Positions 1-5,426 are shown, counted from the first letter of the stretch. The stretch: DNA of 6,556 nt from Candidatus Nitrosopumilus sp. (GCA_029860565.1 JAOUAY010000071.1:1-6556), one strand, 5' to 3'. Numbers and translations: made by a program. The notes: a model not told the origin generated them from the letters alone.

Positions 1-51
1 GGTTCATTTTGGAATTCTATTAAATATGAAAAAGGAATAGGGTTACCATGA
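1..51 (+). CDS. Possible C-terminal tail of an upstream gene (partial)
   Basis: Reading from base 1, frame 1 is open for 16 codons (…WNSIKYEKGIGLP) and stops at TGA 49-51. That stop overlaps the ATG of the next gene (48-50) in an ATGA arrangement typical of translationally coupled genes. The fragment is too short to assign a family. Frame 2 is also open, ending at TAG 38-40 (…GILLNMKKE), so the true frame of any upstream gene is uncertain. It is equally possible that there is no gene here, since a TATA-like stretch (18-27) lies about 25 nt before the ATG. Confidence 0.3.
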   Translation, partial: GSFWNSIKYEKGIGLP

Positions 52-287
52 ATATCAAAGACAAGTTAAACAAAATTTCAGGAATTATAGCTCTGGGCAT
101 GTTTGCATTGATAGTATTAGGATACATTACTGAAAATAATTCATTATTAGGATTTCCAAATACTACCGTACTTTATGCTCTAATCCCTGCAGCACTAATC
201 TGGTTTGGTACAAGGAAAAATGGGTGTGGAAGTTGTAATCAAACTTGTGGCGTTTCAGAAAAGCAAGACCAAGAAATGAAAGAATAA
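48..287 (+). CDS. Small two-helix membrane protein with C-terminal CxxCxxxC cluster
   Basis: This is an unrecognised 79-aa protein. A lysine-rich N-terminus (KDKLNK) is followed by a hydrophobic helix at about residues 10-27, a short loop with NN and GFPN, and a second helix at about 38-54. Then come RK, a cysteine cluster at C60, C63 and C67 (CGSCNQTC) and an acidic/lysine tail. By the positive-inside rule both ends should be cytoplasmic, putting the cysteines on the cytoplasmic face, where they could bind a metal or act in thiol exchange; that role is inference. The ATG at 48 is the first start. It is preceded either by a TATA-like stretch at 18-27 (leaderless transcript) or by an overlapping upstream stop (ATGA). 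A second small membrane protein follows 61 nt downstream on the same strand. Confidence 0.7.
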   Translation: MNIKDKLNKISGIIALGMFALIVLGYITENNSLLGFPNTTVLYALIPAALIWFGTRKNGCGSCNQTCGVSEKQDQEMKE

Positions 288-334
288 TATCAAAATTCTT
301 CTTTAAAAAGTGCAAAATTTCACCTAGTTTCTTT

Positions 335-340
335 AAGGAG
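335..340 (+). promoter_or_regulatory. Shine-Dalgarno site for the 55-aa membrane protein
   Basis: AAGGAG lies 8 nt before the ATG at 349, a strong match to the archaeal 16S rRNA 3' end. It is the clearest ribosome binding site in the window and supports translation of this very short gene. A TATA-like CTTTAAAAAG at 301-310 could place a transcription start just upstream of it. Confidence 0.6.
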
Positions 341-348
341 AAACGACA

Positions 349-516
349 ATGTATTTCACAGAATTGAAATCAAACGATAGAATTTTGATAATTGTAGCCA
401 TGATTGCAGGAATAGTAGGATTAGCTGCAACTGTAACATTTGTAGGACAAGGAAACGTAAAATATGTTAAGATTTTTTGGGCAGAAACCGTAGAACAAAC
501 AATAGTTTTCGAATAA
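349..516 (+). CDS. 55-aa single-helix membrane protein, possibly truncated
   Basis: ATG at 349 opens a 55-codon frame ending at TAA 514-516. After a short polar N-terminus (MYFTELKSNDR) comes one strongly hydrophobic helix, about residues 12-33 (ILIIVAMIAGIVGLAATVTF), then a polar tail ending VEQTIVFE. A good Shine-Dalgarno site sits 8 nt upstream, so I think it is translated. I do not recognise the family. The same frame stays open for 38 more codons after the TAA, and a neighbouring frame continues with protein-like sequence. The visible gene may therefore be the front part of a longer, now interrupted gene. It could belong to one transcription unit with the Cys-rich membrane protein upstream. 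Confidence 0.6.
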   Translation: MYFTELKSNDRILIIVAMIAGIVGLAATVTFVGQGNVKYVKIFWAETVEQTIVFE

Positions 517-671
517 ATTAATGGAGAAATTCAAGAGGAATTAAAGGAGTTTCAGGGAAGGAGAATTCACACATTGAAAAGAAACAAGAACTTTTTCCAC
601 CAGGTAAAATCAAAATTGTTTCAGTCGTTCTAAGTAATGATTTTCAAAGGATATGGAAAGACTTGATTTAA
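517..671 (+). pseudogene. Possible broken continuation of the 55-aa membrane protein gene
   Basis: After the stop at 514-516 the same frame is open to TAA 631-633 (starting INGEIQEELKEFQG), but beyond about 560 it reads as low-quality sequence. The frame beginning at 522 has no stop for 49 codons up to TAA 669-671. Its second half is protein-like (EKKQELFPPGKIKIV then SVVLSNDFQRIWKDLI), yet it has no ATG or GTG and only a TTG two codons from its end. One nonsense change at 514 plus one frameshift near 550-575 would join all three parts into a protein of roughly 105 aa. This could be decay, sequencing error or chance; the case rests only on reading frames and residue composition. Confidence 0.3.
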
Positions 672-704
672 TTTGAAAAAGAATAAAAACAAATAAAGAC
701 TATT
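672..704 (-). terminator. T-rich 3' flank of the methyltransferase gene
   Basis: Directly after the TAA of the - strand methyltransferase, the - strand reads several T-tracts (T5 in GTTTTTATT and T5 in CTTTTTC) within about 33 nt. Archaeal transcription commonly ends at such oligo-T tracts without a hairpin. No convincing hairpin is seen. On the + strand the T4 and T5 runs at 703-713 might similarly serve the opposing genes. Confidence 0.35.
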
Positions 705-1577
705 TTACTTTTTGCCAATTACAAAATCCACTTTATAATTTAAAGTGGCACGTGAGTTTAGTTTTAAATTCCAAGAGATATCAGATGGAATTTTTGTTTT
801 AGACATTATTTTGAATCCCAAATTCTTTAAATTCATACGTAATGTTATTTCGTCAAGTGGTTTTTTTACTGAGTTAACTCCTCTATCAAAATCAAATGGA
901 TCAGTGATTATAAAATAACCAGTTGAAATTTGTTTTGAAACATGATTTAACAAGTCCGCAGGTTCCACTAATTCTAAAATATTCAATGCAAGAATAAGAT
1001 CAAATTGTAAATTTCCAAATACAGGAGATAAAAAATCAGCTACAACATAATCAAGATTATTTTTGTATAATTTTTTTGCATATCTTAACGCTGTGAATGA
1101 TCTATCAACTCCAAACACCATCTTATGAGATTCAGCCAAAAACGAAGTCATAGTTCCAATAGAACAACCATATTCTAAAACAAGATTTGATTTTTTTATA
1201 AAATTAAGATTGTTTTTTATCGAAGAATAGAATTTTGAACTTTTACTGTTTTGATATATCAGAGACCAGCGTTCCTCAAGCGCAGTTCTATCATCAGAAA
1301 CTTGATTAATTTTTGATAAAGAAAATTTCAAGAATTTCTTCAGACTTTCAGTCTGAACCAATTGGTATAGTTTACCGCCTAAAATTTTATGAGATGACAA
1401 GTATTTAGAAAAATCATCCCATAAAATAGGAATTTTTTCAATAACTGGAAATTCAAGATTACATTTTTTGCATTCTAAAATTCCTTCTTCAATTTCTTGG
1501 CCAAGTTTGAATGCATTTAATTCTAATTCTGAATTACATCTTACACATCTTAAAAATTGAAGACTAGATTCCAACAT
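705..1577 (-). CDS. SAM-dependent methyltransferase with N-terminal Trm112-like zinc ribbon
   Basis: The 290-aa protein has two parts. Residues 1-52 form a Trm112-like zinc ribbon: CVRC (C11, C14), then CKKC (C36, C39), followed by the characteristic FPVIEKIPIL. Residues 95-290 are a class I Rossmann methyltransferase: motif I VLEYGCSIGTMTSFLA (133-148), acidic end of strand 2 at GVD (D158), ADF (D181), and motif IV FDLILALNILELV (192-204). The end, with RATLNYKVDFVIGKK, also resembles this group of small-molecule or protein methyltransferases, but the substrate cannot be told. It is a cytoplasmic, monocistronic gene. It starts at ATG 1577; a weak TATA-like AAATTATTA (- strand, 1608-1616) suggests a very short leader. 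Its 3' end faces the small membrane-protein genes. Confidence 0.85.
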   Translation of the reverse strand: MLESSLQFLRCVRCNSELELNAFKLGQEIEEGILECKKCNLEFPVIEKIPILWDDFSKYLSSHKILGGKLYQLVQTESLKKFLKFSLSKINQVSDDRTALEERWSLIYQNSKSSKFYSSIKNNLNFIKKSNLVLEYGCSIGTMTSFLAESHKMVFGVDRSFTALRYAKKLYKNNLDYVVADFLSPVFGNLQFDLILALNILELVEPADLLNHVSKQISTGYFIITDPFDFDRGVNSVKKPLDEITLRMNLKNLGFKIMSKTKIPSDISWNLKLNSRATLNYKVDFVIGKK

Positions 1578-1636
1578 TTCCGTATAACAGAACAGCGATT
1601 GTTGAACTAATAATTTCTTTGATAGAAAAAACCAAG

Positions 1637-1648
1637 ATAATATTAAAT
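1637..1648 (+). promoter_or_regulatory. TATA-like promoter of the 1674 gene
   Basis: ATAATATTAAAT is centred about 31 nt before the TTG at 1674, the expected distance for an archaeal TATA box driving a leaderless or near-leaderless mRNA. No Shine-Dalgarno site precedes the TTG, which fits. The divergent methyltransferase promoter shares this 96-nt intergenic region. Confidence 0.45.
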
Positions 1649-1673
1649 GGAGTATTTTTAGATTTTATACAAA

Positions 1674-2873
1674 TTGGGAGAATTTCAAGAATTTGCAGAG
1701 GCGCTGTTTGGTCAATTATCAGTTGAAATCAATGAAGAAAAAGAGATTGCAGAGTTAGCAGTCAAAGCAAAAGAAGACATTGCAAACAAGGTACAATTCA
1801 AAAAATTAGAAGAGATTGCCGAGGAAGCATTACCTGATTTTAAAAACAAAGTGGAAGAATTTCTTGGAATTAAAATTTCAGACGACATACAGATAAAATT
1901 TCCAGAATTGGAAGAATTAAAGAAATTAAAAGGAAATAAAGTATTTGCAGATAAAGAATCAAAGGAATTTGTTACAGAATTATTTGAGGCAGTTGCAAAA
2001 GAGAATCTAAAAAAAATTGCGGAATTGATGCAACAAGATACTGCAAAATATTTAGTATATTCAACATATGCGATTCAGTACATATCTAAAATCACAACAA
2101 CATATGGCGATTATCTTGATTCAGTAATTTATCTAAATAAATTTATTTTATCAAGATATCCACAAATTATTCTTCATAAACAAGGCGAACCATATGAAAC
2201 ACGGTTTGAAAACGTAAATTCCGGATACCAAGGGGCAGTGAAGATGACAGTATTAGAAGAACTAATTCATTCTGCACAAGAGAACCTACAACAAGTAAAC
2301 AAAAATGCAGCCATGGAAGTAAATAAAATTAATGAAGAATTAGCAAAGATAATTTTAGCACTTGATACTGAAACCGTTAACAAACTATCAGAATATTGTC
2401 AATTACAAACAGTGCCAGATGATTTCCCATTTGCAAAAAAGGCCAATCTATTTTTCTTTTTGAATCCAGATCATTTCTTAATTGAGCAAATTGGACCAGA
2501 TGTCATGACATACACACATGTAGAGATAGATCCAAAAATAGAAGAGTCAATCCCGGAACTTTTAGATATTTACAAGAAATGGCTAGTTCCAATCCAACAA
2601 CATCATGCAGCGTTTACTGCAATGGAAGGCATGGCAGGCTTTGCAATTGAAAATATCCTAAAAGATGATAAAGATTTTCAAAATTACCTTACAACGTTTA
2701 TGGGAACAGATTTTTCATCATATCAAGTAAGAAAGAGTATGGGCAAGGACTTTACTAAAACAGTATATGAAAAATTAGGTAAAAATACGTTTAAAAAAAT
2801 GATTGAAATCCCACCAAACACCAAAGAACTCAAGGATCCTCAGTTATACCTCAATAAACTGAGTTTAGGATAA
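1674..2873 (+). CDS. Conserved-looking helical protein with zincin-like EELIH…EGMA signature
   Basis: A 399-aa, acidic, mostly helical, soluble protein with no signal peptide. Residues 1-125 are charged helices (EEKEIAELAVKAKEDIANK). Residues 190-204 contain TVLEELIHSAQENL, and residues 310-326 contain HHAAFTAMEGMAGFAIE. In gluzincin-type metallopeptidases a HExxH helix is followed by a Glu in an EGxA-like helix. Here E195-E196-L-I-H199 would be that helix with the first His replaced by Glu, and E318 would be the third ligand. This is motif-level inference, and the family is not identified. The start must be TTG 1674: the frame is closed by TAG 1659-1661 and there is no ATG before residue 118. 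Stop TAA 2871-2873 touches the TTG of the SirB1-like gene, so the two are surely one operon. Confidence 0.8.
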   Translation: MGEFQEFAEALFGQLSVEINEEKEIAELAVKAKEDIANKVQFKKLEEIAEEALPDFKNKVEEFLGIKISDDIQIKFPELEELKKLKGNKVFADKESKEFVTELFEAVAKENLKKIAELMQQDTAKYLVYSTYAIQYISKITTTYGDYLDSVIYLNKFILSRYPQIILHKQGEPYETRFENVNSGYQGAVKMTVLEELIHSAQENLQQVNKNAAMEVNKINEELAKIILALDTETVNKLSEYCQLQTVPDDFPFAKKANLFFFLNPDHFLIEQIGPDVMTYTHVEIDPKIEESIPELLDIYKKWLVPIQQHHAAFTAMEGMAGFAIENILKDDKDFQNYLTTFMGTDFSSYQVRKSMGKDFTKTVYEKLGKNTFKKMIEIPPNTKELKDPQLYLNKLSLG

Positions 2874-3692
2874 TTGGAAGAAAAGTTTGATCCATTGATT
2901 GCAGAATGGATTTCATTTGTAAAAAATCCAAACTTTAACTTGGTTGAAAAATGTCTAAAGTTTGCGCAGATCACAGAATATCCAGATCTAGATGTGGAGG
3001 AATACATTAAAAAAATAAATCTAATTGGAAAATCGCTAAAAGAATCAATTAGCGATATTAAAAATCCAACATATTTAATTTCAATGTTAAATGAACATCT
3101 CTTTGAAAATTTAGGTTTCAGTGGAGATGATGATGATTATTACAATCCAAAAAACAATTTTCTAAACGAAGTAATTGATAAAAAAATTGGACTTCCCATC
3201 ACCATTTCAATTCTATATGTAGAAATTGCAAAATTTATTGGATTAGAGCTTAAAATTGTAGGATTTCCGAGCCATGTACTAGTAAAGTATAATGAAGAAA
3301 TGATTTTAGATCCATTTTATGATGGACGTCTACTAGATGTGGATGATCTACAAGATATTCTAGATACTAATTTTGGAGGTCAATTAGAATTTAAACCGGA
3401 ATTTCTTGACGAAGTAACGTCAGAACAAATTCTCGTCAGACTAACTCGTAATTTAAAAAATTCTTATTTACAATCATTTGCTTATGAAAAAGCACTACGT
3501 TGTATCAATATGGTTTTGACAATGAATCCAGAATCTCCCGAAGACATAAGGGATAAAGGAATTTTAGAAGAACGATTACTAAATTTTGAAATTGCTTTAA
3601 GATATTTGAATAAATATTTAGAAATAAATCCAAATGCGGATGATGTAGACTTTATTTTAGAATTGATTAGAAGCATAAAGACAAAAAATTAA
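2874..3692 (+). CDS. SirB1-family protein: transglutaminase-like domain plus TPR
   Basis: The 272-aa protein matches the SirB1/YchA (UPF0162) layout and length. An N-terminal helical region (1-85) is followed by the transglutaminase-like core-2 block. In that block YYNPKNNFLNEVIDKKIGLPITISIL (about 89-114), then GFPSHVLVKY (130-139, H134) and ILDPFYDGRLL (144-154, D146) are diagnostic. A C-terminal TPR-like helical pair follows, about 190-262 (YEKALRCINMVLTMNPES; FEIALRYLNKYLEINPNA). The His and Asp of the transglutaminase triad are present, but the Cys position falls in the IGLPIT segment, which has no Cys, as is usual in SirB1 proteins, so enzyme activity is doubtful. The TTG start directly follows the preceding TAA; AGGA at 2867-2870 is a weak, very close ribosome site. 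Its stop overlaps a convergent small gene by 4 nt. Cellular role is unknown. Confidence 0.85.
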   Translation: MEEKFDPLIAEWISFVKNPNFNLVEKCLKFAQITEYPDLDVEEYIKKINLIGKSLKESISDIKNPTYLISMLNEHLFENLGFSGDDDDYYNPKNNFLNEVIDKKIGLPITISILYVEIAKFIGLELKIVGFPSHVLVKYNEEMILDPFYDGRLLDVDDLQDILDTNFGGQLEFKPEFLDEVTSEQILVRLTRNLKNSYLQSFAYEKALRCINMVLTMNPESPEDIRDKGILEERLLNFEIALRYLNKYLEINPNADDVDFILELIRSIKTKN

Positions 3693-3859
3693 TCAATTAT
3701 AGAATCTACGTCAGTTCCTTTCTTGATCATTGATATTTCATGGCGAGCAATTTTATTTCTCAATGCTTGTTTAAGAATATCAACCTCACTTCTGAGTAAT
3801 GCAATTTCGTCTTCAAGTTTTGCAACTCTCTCATAGATGGTTTCAGCGTCTGAACTCAT
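3689..3859 (-). CDS. 56-aa coiled-coil protein
   Basis: ATG at 3859 opens a 56-codon frame ending at TAA 3691-3689. Residues 8-38 form a clear heptad pattern (IYERVAKLEDEIALLRSEVD then ILKQALRNKI), followed by ARHEISMIKKGTDVDSIID. There are no cysteines and no membrane helix, so it is probably a cytoplasmic homodimer or an adaptor. It is too short for prefoldin or SMC-type proteins, and I do not recognise the family. A TATA-like stretch (- strand, 3883-3893) lies about 29 nt before the ATG, pointing to its own leaderless transcript. Its stop codon shares TTAA with the convergent SirB1-like gene (4-nt overlap), so transcription of the two genes must run into each other. Confidence 0.7.
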   Translation of the reverse strand: MSSDAETIYERVAKLEDEIALLRSEVDILKQALRNKIARHEISMIKKGTDVDSIID

Positions 3860-3882
3860 GATTATCTATCAACAAAAAATTG

Positions 3883-3893
3883 TCTTAAAAAGT
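3883..3893 (-). promoter_or_regulatory. TATA-like promoter of the coiled-coil gene
   Basis: On the - strand this reads CTTTTTAAGAC, centred about 29 nt before the ATG at 3859. The spacing fits a TATA box for a leaderless mRNA. No Shine-Dalgarno sequence is seen between it and the ATG. Confidence 0.45.
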
Positions 3894-3932
3894 TATGGGT
3901 AAATGTTTTGATGGACAGGTTAGCTTTTTGAA

Positions 3933-4094
3933 CTATAATTCAAATTCTTGACGACATTTCTCGCATTTTGCTCTCTCTTGTCCAGGTGAGCCAAGGAGAA
4001 ATATTTTTCCAATTGTTTTACAAAGAGGGCACATTCCAGTGGTGGCATTCTTTGGACCAGTACGAATAATTTTTTGGGTTTTTCTTCGTCCCAT
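3933..4094 (-). CDS. 53-aa zinc ribbon protein
   Basis: ATG at 4094 opens a 53-codon frame ending at TAG 3935-3933. A basic N-terminus (MGRRKTQKIIRTGPKN) is followed by a classical zinc ribbon: CPLC (C22, C25), an 18-residue hairpin with GSPGQE, then CEKC (C44, C47), ending RQEFEL. It probably binds one zinc; the basic start suggests nucleic acid or ribosome contact, which is inference. A longer 62-aa frame over the same DNA (3920-4108) has no zinc motif and is a shadow; the paired CxxC motifs decide the frame. A TATA-like stretch 24-36 nt upstream, directly beside the tRNA 3' end, suggests its own leaderless promoter, although read-through from the tRNA is possible. Confidence 0.75.
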   Translation of the reverse strand: MGRRKTQKIIRTGPKNATTGMCPLCKTIGKIFLLGSPGQERAKCEKCRQEFEL

Positions 4095-4117
4095 AACAAA
4101 ACTTCCAAAATCGGTCT

Positions 4118-4130
4118 ATTAAGTTTTAAT
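4118..4130 (-). promoter_or_regulatory. TATA-like promoter of the zinc ribbon gene
   Basis: On the - strand this reads ATTAAAACTTAAT, 24-36 nt before the ATG at 4094. Its first base is the final A of the encoded tRNA CCA, so the promoter begins exactly where the tRNA ends. No Shine-Dalgarno site follows, consistent with a leaderless mRNA. Confidence 0.45.
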
Positions 4131-4216
4131 GGCGCGGGGAGAGGGATTCGAACCCACGAGTTCTTGCGAACATGAAATTAGCAATCTCACGCCCTACCAG
4201 GCTAGGCGACCCCCGC
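4130..4216 (-). tRNA. tRNA-Ser(GCU) with encoded CCA
   Basis: Read on the - strand it folds as a type II tRNA. The acceptor is GCGGGGG/TCCCCGC (7 bp, last pair G-U), with T8 and C9. The D arm is GCCT-AGCCTGGTA-GGGC. The anticodon arm is TGAGA-TTGCTAA-TTTCA with anticodon GCT, reading AGC and AGU. The long variable arm contains the GTTC-GCAA-GAAC hairpin. The T arm is GTGGG-TTCGAAT-CCCTC. The discriminator is G (4133), as expected for serine, and CCA is encoded at 4132-4130. The body without CCA is 84 nt and has no intron. One oddity is a T-T mismatch as the second pair of the T stem. Confidence 0.93.
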
Positions 4217-4240
4217 ATACGGATGCCTAATAGTCATCTG

Positions 4241-4250
4241 TAAATAAATT
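4241..4250 (-). promoter_or_regulatory. TATA-like promoter of tRNA-Ser
   Basis: On the - strand this reads AATTTATTTA, centred about 29 nt before the tRNA 5' end at 4216. Archaeal tRNA genes are transcribed from such external TATA boxes by the single archaeal RNA polymerase. This is the best-looking promoter in the window. Confidence 0.55.
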
Positions 4251-4363
4251 CATTTGTTGTTAAATGACCATAATCATTCATAATTTCATCAATTTGAAGT
4301 CTTTTTTTAACCACAATTTTGAGATCTATCTGTACGTATATCTTAGAAATAGAAGAAGGTTGA

Positions 4364-4377
4364 ATTAAATATTAAAC
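4364..4377 (+). promoter_or_regulatory. TATA-like promoter of the isocitrate dehydrogenase-like gene
   Basis: ATTAAATATTAAAC (within 4364-4377) is centred about 25 nt before the TTG at 4395. With no Shine-Dalgarno site before the TTG, the gene is probably expressed from a leaderless mRNA. Confidence 0.45.
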
Positions 4378-4394
4378 TACTAAAATTTGCAGTA

Positions 4395-5426
4395 TTGAGT
4401 AAAAAAGCTGCAGTGATGAAAGGAGATGGTATCGGACCAGAAGTTGTAGACTCAATGCTTAAAGTTCTAAATGAATGTAATATCCAATCAGAGATTATTC
4501 TTTGTGAGGCAGGCTCTGAGCAGTGGGAAAAAAATGGAAGAAAGGACAAATCATACATTCCAGACGATACAATCAAGATTTTAGAAGAATCAGATGCATG
4601 TTTTAAGGGTCCAACCACAACCATACCAATTCCAGGAGCTCCAAGAAGTGTTGCAGTTACATTACGTCAAAAATTTGAATTATATTCCAATATCAGGCCA
4701 ACTAAAACTTATGACAGATTGACACCAAATAGAAAACTTGACTGTGTATGTTTTAGGGAAGCAACTGAAGGGTTGTACACAGGAATTGAAGTAAAAATTA
4801 CAGATGATGCTGCAATTGCAATTAGAAAAATTACAAGACAGGGTTGTGACAGATTCTTGAATTCTGCAATGGACTGGGCTAAAAAAAATAATATGAAAAA
4901 AATGGTTGCGATTACCAAAAGAAATATTCTAAAACAGACAGATGGAATTTTTTGGAATTCAGCTCAAAAAGCAGTAGAGGGAACAGATGTGGAACTATCA
5001 GAAATTTATATTGATAATATGGCACAACAAATGGTAGTAGCACCAGAACAGTTCAATGGAGCAGTTCTTGTAAGTACTAATTTGTTTATGGATATTATTT
5101 CAGAATTAGCTTCAGGGCTAGTAGGCTCCATTGGATTGATCTATTCTGCAAACATGGGAGATAATTTTGCAATGTTTGAGGCAGCACATGGAAGTGCACC
5201 ACAATTTGCAGGACAAAACAAAGTAAATCCTACCGCAACTGTACTATCAGGAGCCTGGATGGCACAATATCTAGGTGAAAAAGAAATTGGGGATGCGATT
5301 TTTGATGCAACTTATCAGGTAATCAATGAAGGAAAAACAGTGACATGGGACATTGGAGGTAATGCATCAACTACACAAATGACTGAAGCAATTATCACAT
5401 ATGCAAAAGATAATCTAAAAAAATAA
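4395..5426 (+). CDS. Isocitrate/isopropylmalate dehydrogenase family enzyme, probably isocitrate dehydrogenase
   Basis: This 343-aa cytoplasmic enzyme belongs to the metal-dependent beta-decarboxylating dehydrogenases. Visible blocks are GDGIGPEVV (10-18), the substrate loop RSVAVTLRQ (84-92) with S85 and R91, NIRP (R101), REATEGLYTGIE (121-132, R121, Y128), TKRN (K175), YIDNM (D207), MDIISE (D233, E237), the coenzyme loop HGSAPQFAGQNKVNPTA (265-281), and a C-terminal WDIGGNAS. A loop Ser at the E. coli S113 position and the WDIGGNAS tail favour isocitrate over 3-isopropylmalate, so it most likely makes 2-oxoglutarate. Oddities are Ala87 at the N115 position, Glu237 at the D311 metal ligand, and Gln270-Phe271 where NADP enzymes have Lys-Tyr and NAD enzymes Asp-Ile. 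The start is TTG 4395, with no in-frame ATG or GTG back to the TAG at 4350. Isopropylmalate or homoisocitrate dehydrogenase remains possible. Confidence 0.88.
   Translation: MSKKAAVMKGDGIGPEVVDSMLKVLNECNIQSEIILCEAGSEQWEKNGRKDKSYIPDDTIKILEESDACFKGPTTTIPIPGAPRSVAVTLRQKFELYSNIRPTKTYDRLTPNRKLDCVCFREATEGLYTGIEVKITDDAAIAIRKITRQGCDRFLNSAMDWAKKNNMKKMVAITKRNILKQTDGIFWNSAQKAVEGTDVELSEIYIDNMAQQMVVAPEQFNGAVLVSTNLFMDIISELASGLVGSIGLIYSANMGDNFAMFEAAHGSAPQFAGQNKVNPTATVLSGAWMAQYLGEKEIGDAIFDATYQVINEGKTVTWDIGGNASTTQMTEAIITYAKDNLKK

Larger units (their letters stand above)
4217..4394. other. Divergent regulatory region between tRNA-Ser and the dehydrogenase gene
   Basis: The 178-nt gap holds a TATA-like box for the tRNA (- strand, 4241-4250) and one for the dehydrogenase (+ strand, 4364-4377). 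It also contains a 26-codon GTG-initiated frame on the - strand (4234-4314) with a TATA-like GATATAC about 24 nt upstream; its status is uncertain. A T7 run at 4302-4308 could act as a + strand termination signal, or may simply be the AAAAAA lysine codons of that small frame. No clear operator repeat is seen. Confidence 0.5.

Noticed and set aside
27..40. ATG at 27 as a start
   Set aside because: It gives only MKKE before TAG.
3482..3676. 64-aa - strand ORF
   Set aside because: Antisense shadow of the TPR region of the SirB1-like gene.
3920..4108. 62-aa - strand ORF
   Set aside because: It has no recognisable motif; the other frame over the same DNA gives a zinc ribbon with paired CxxC motifs and a well-placed TATA-like box.
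4343..4624. 93-aa - strand ORF over the start of the dehydrogenase gene
   Set aside because: It is antisense to well-conserved dehydrogenase motifs and rich in Ser/Phe, as expected of a shadow frame.
4709..4918. 69-aa hydrophobic - strand ORF
   Set aside because: Antisense shadow of the dehydrogenase core; its hydrophobicity comes from complementing Lys- and Asn-rich codons.
4395..5426. Assignment as 3-isopropylmalate dehydrogenase (LeuB)
   Set aside because: The substrate loop has the Ser typical of isocitrate enzymes (RSVAVTLRQ), and the C-terminal WDIGGNAS block fits the isocitrate group better. LeuB is not fully excluded.
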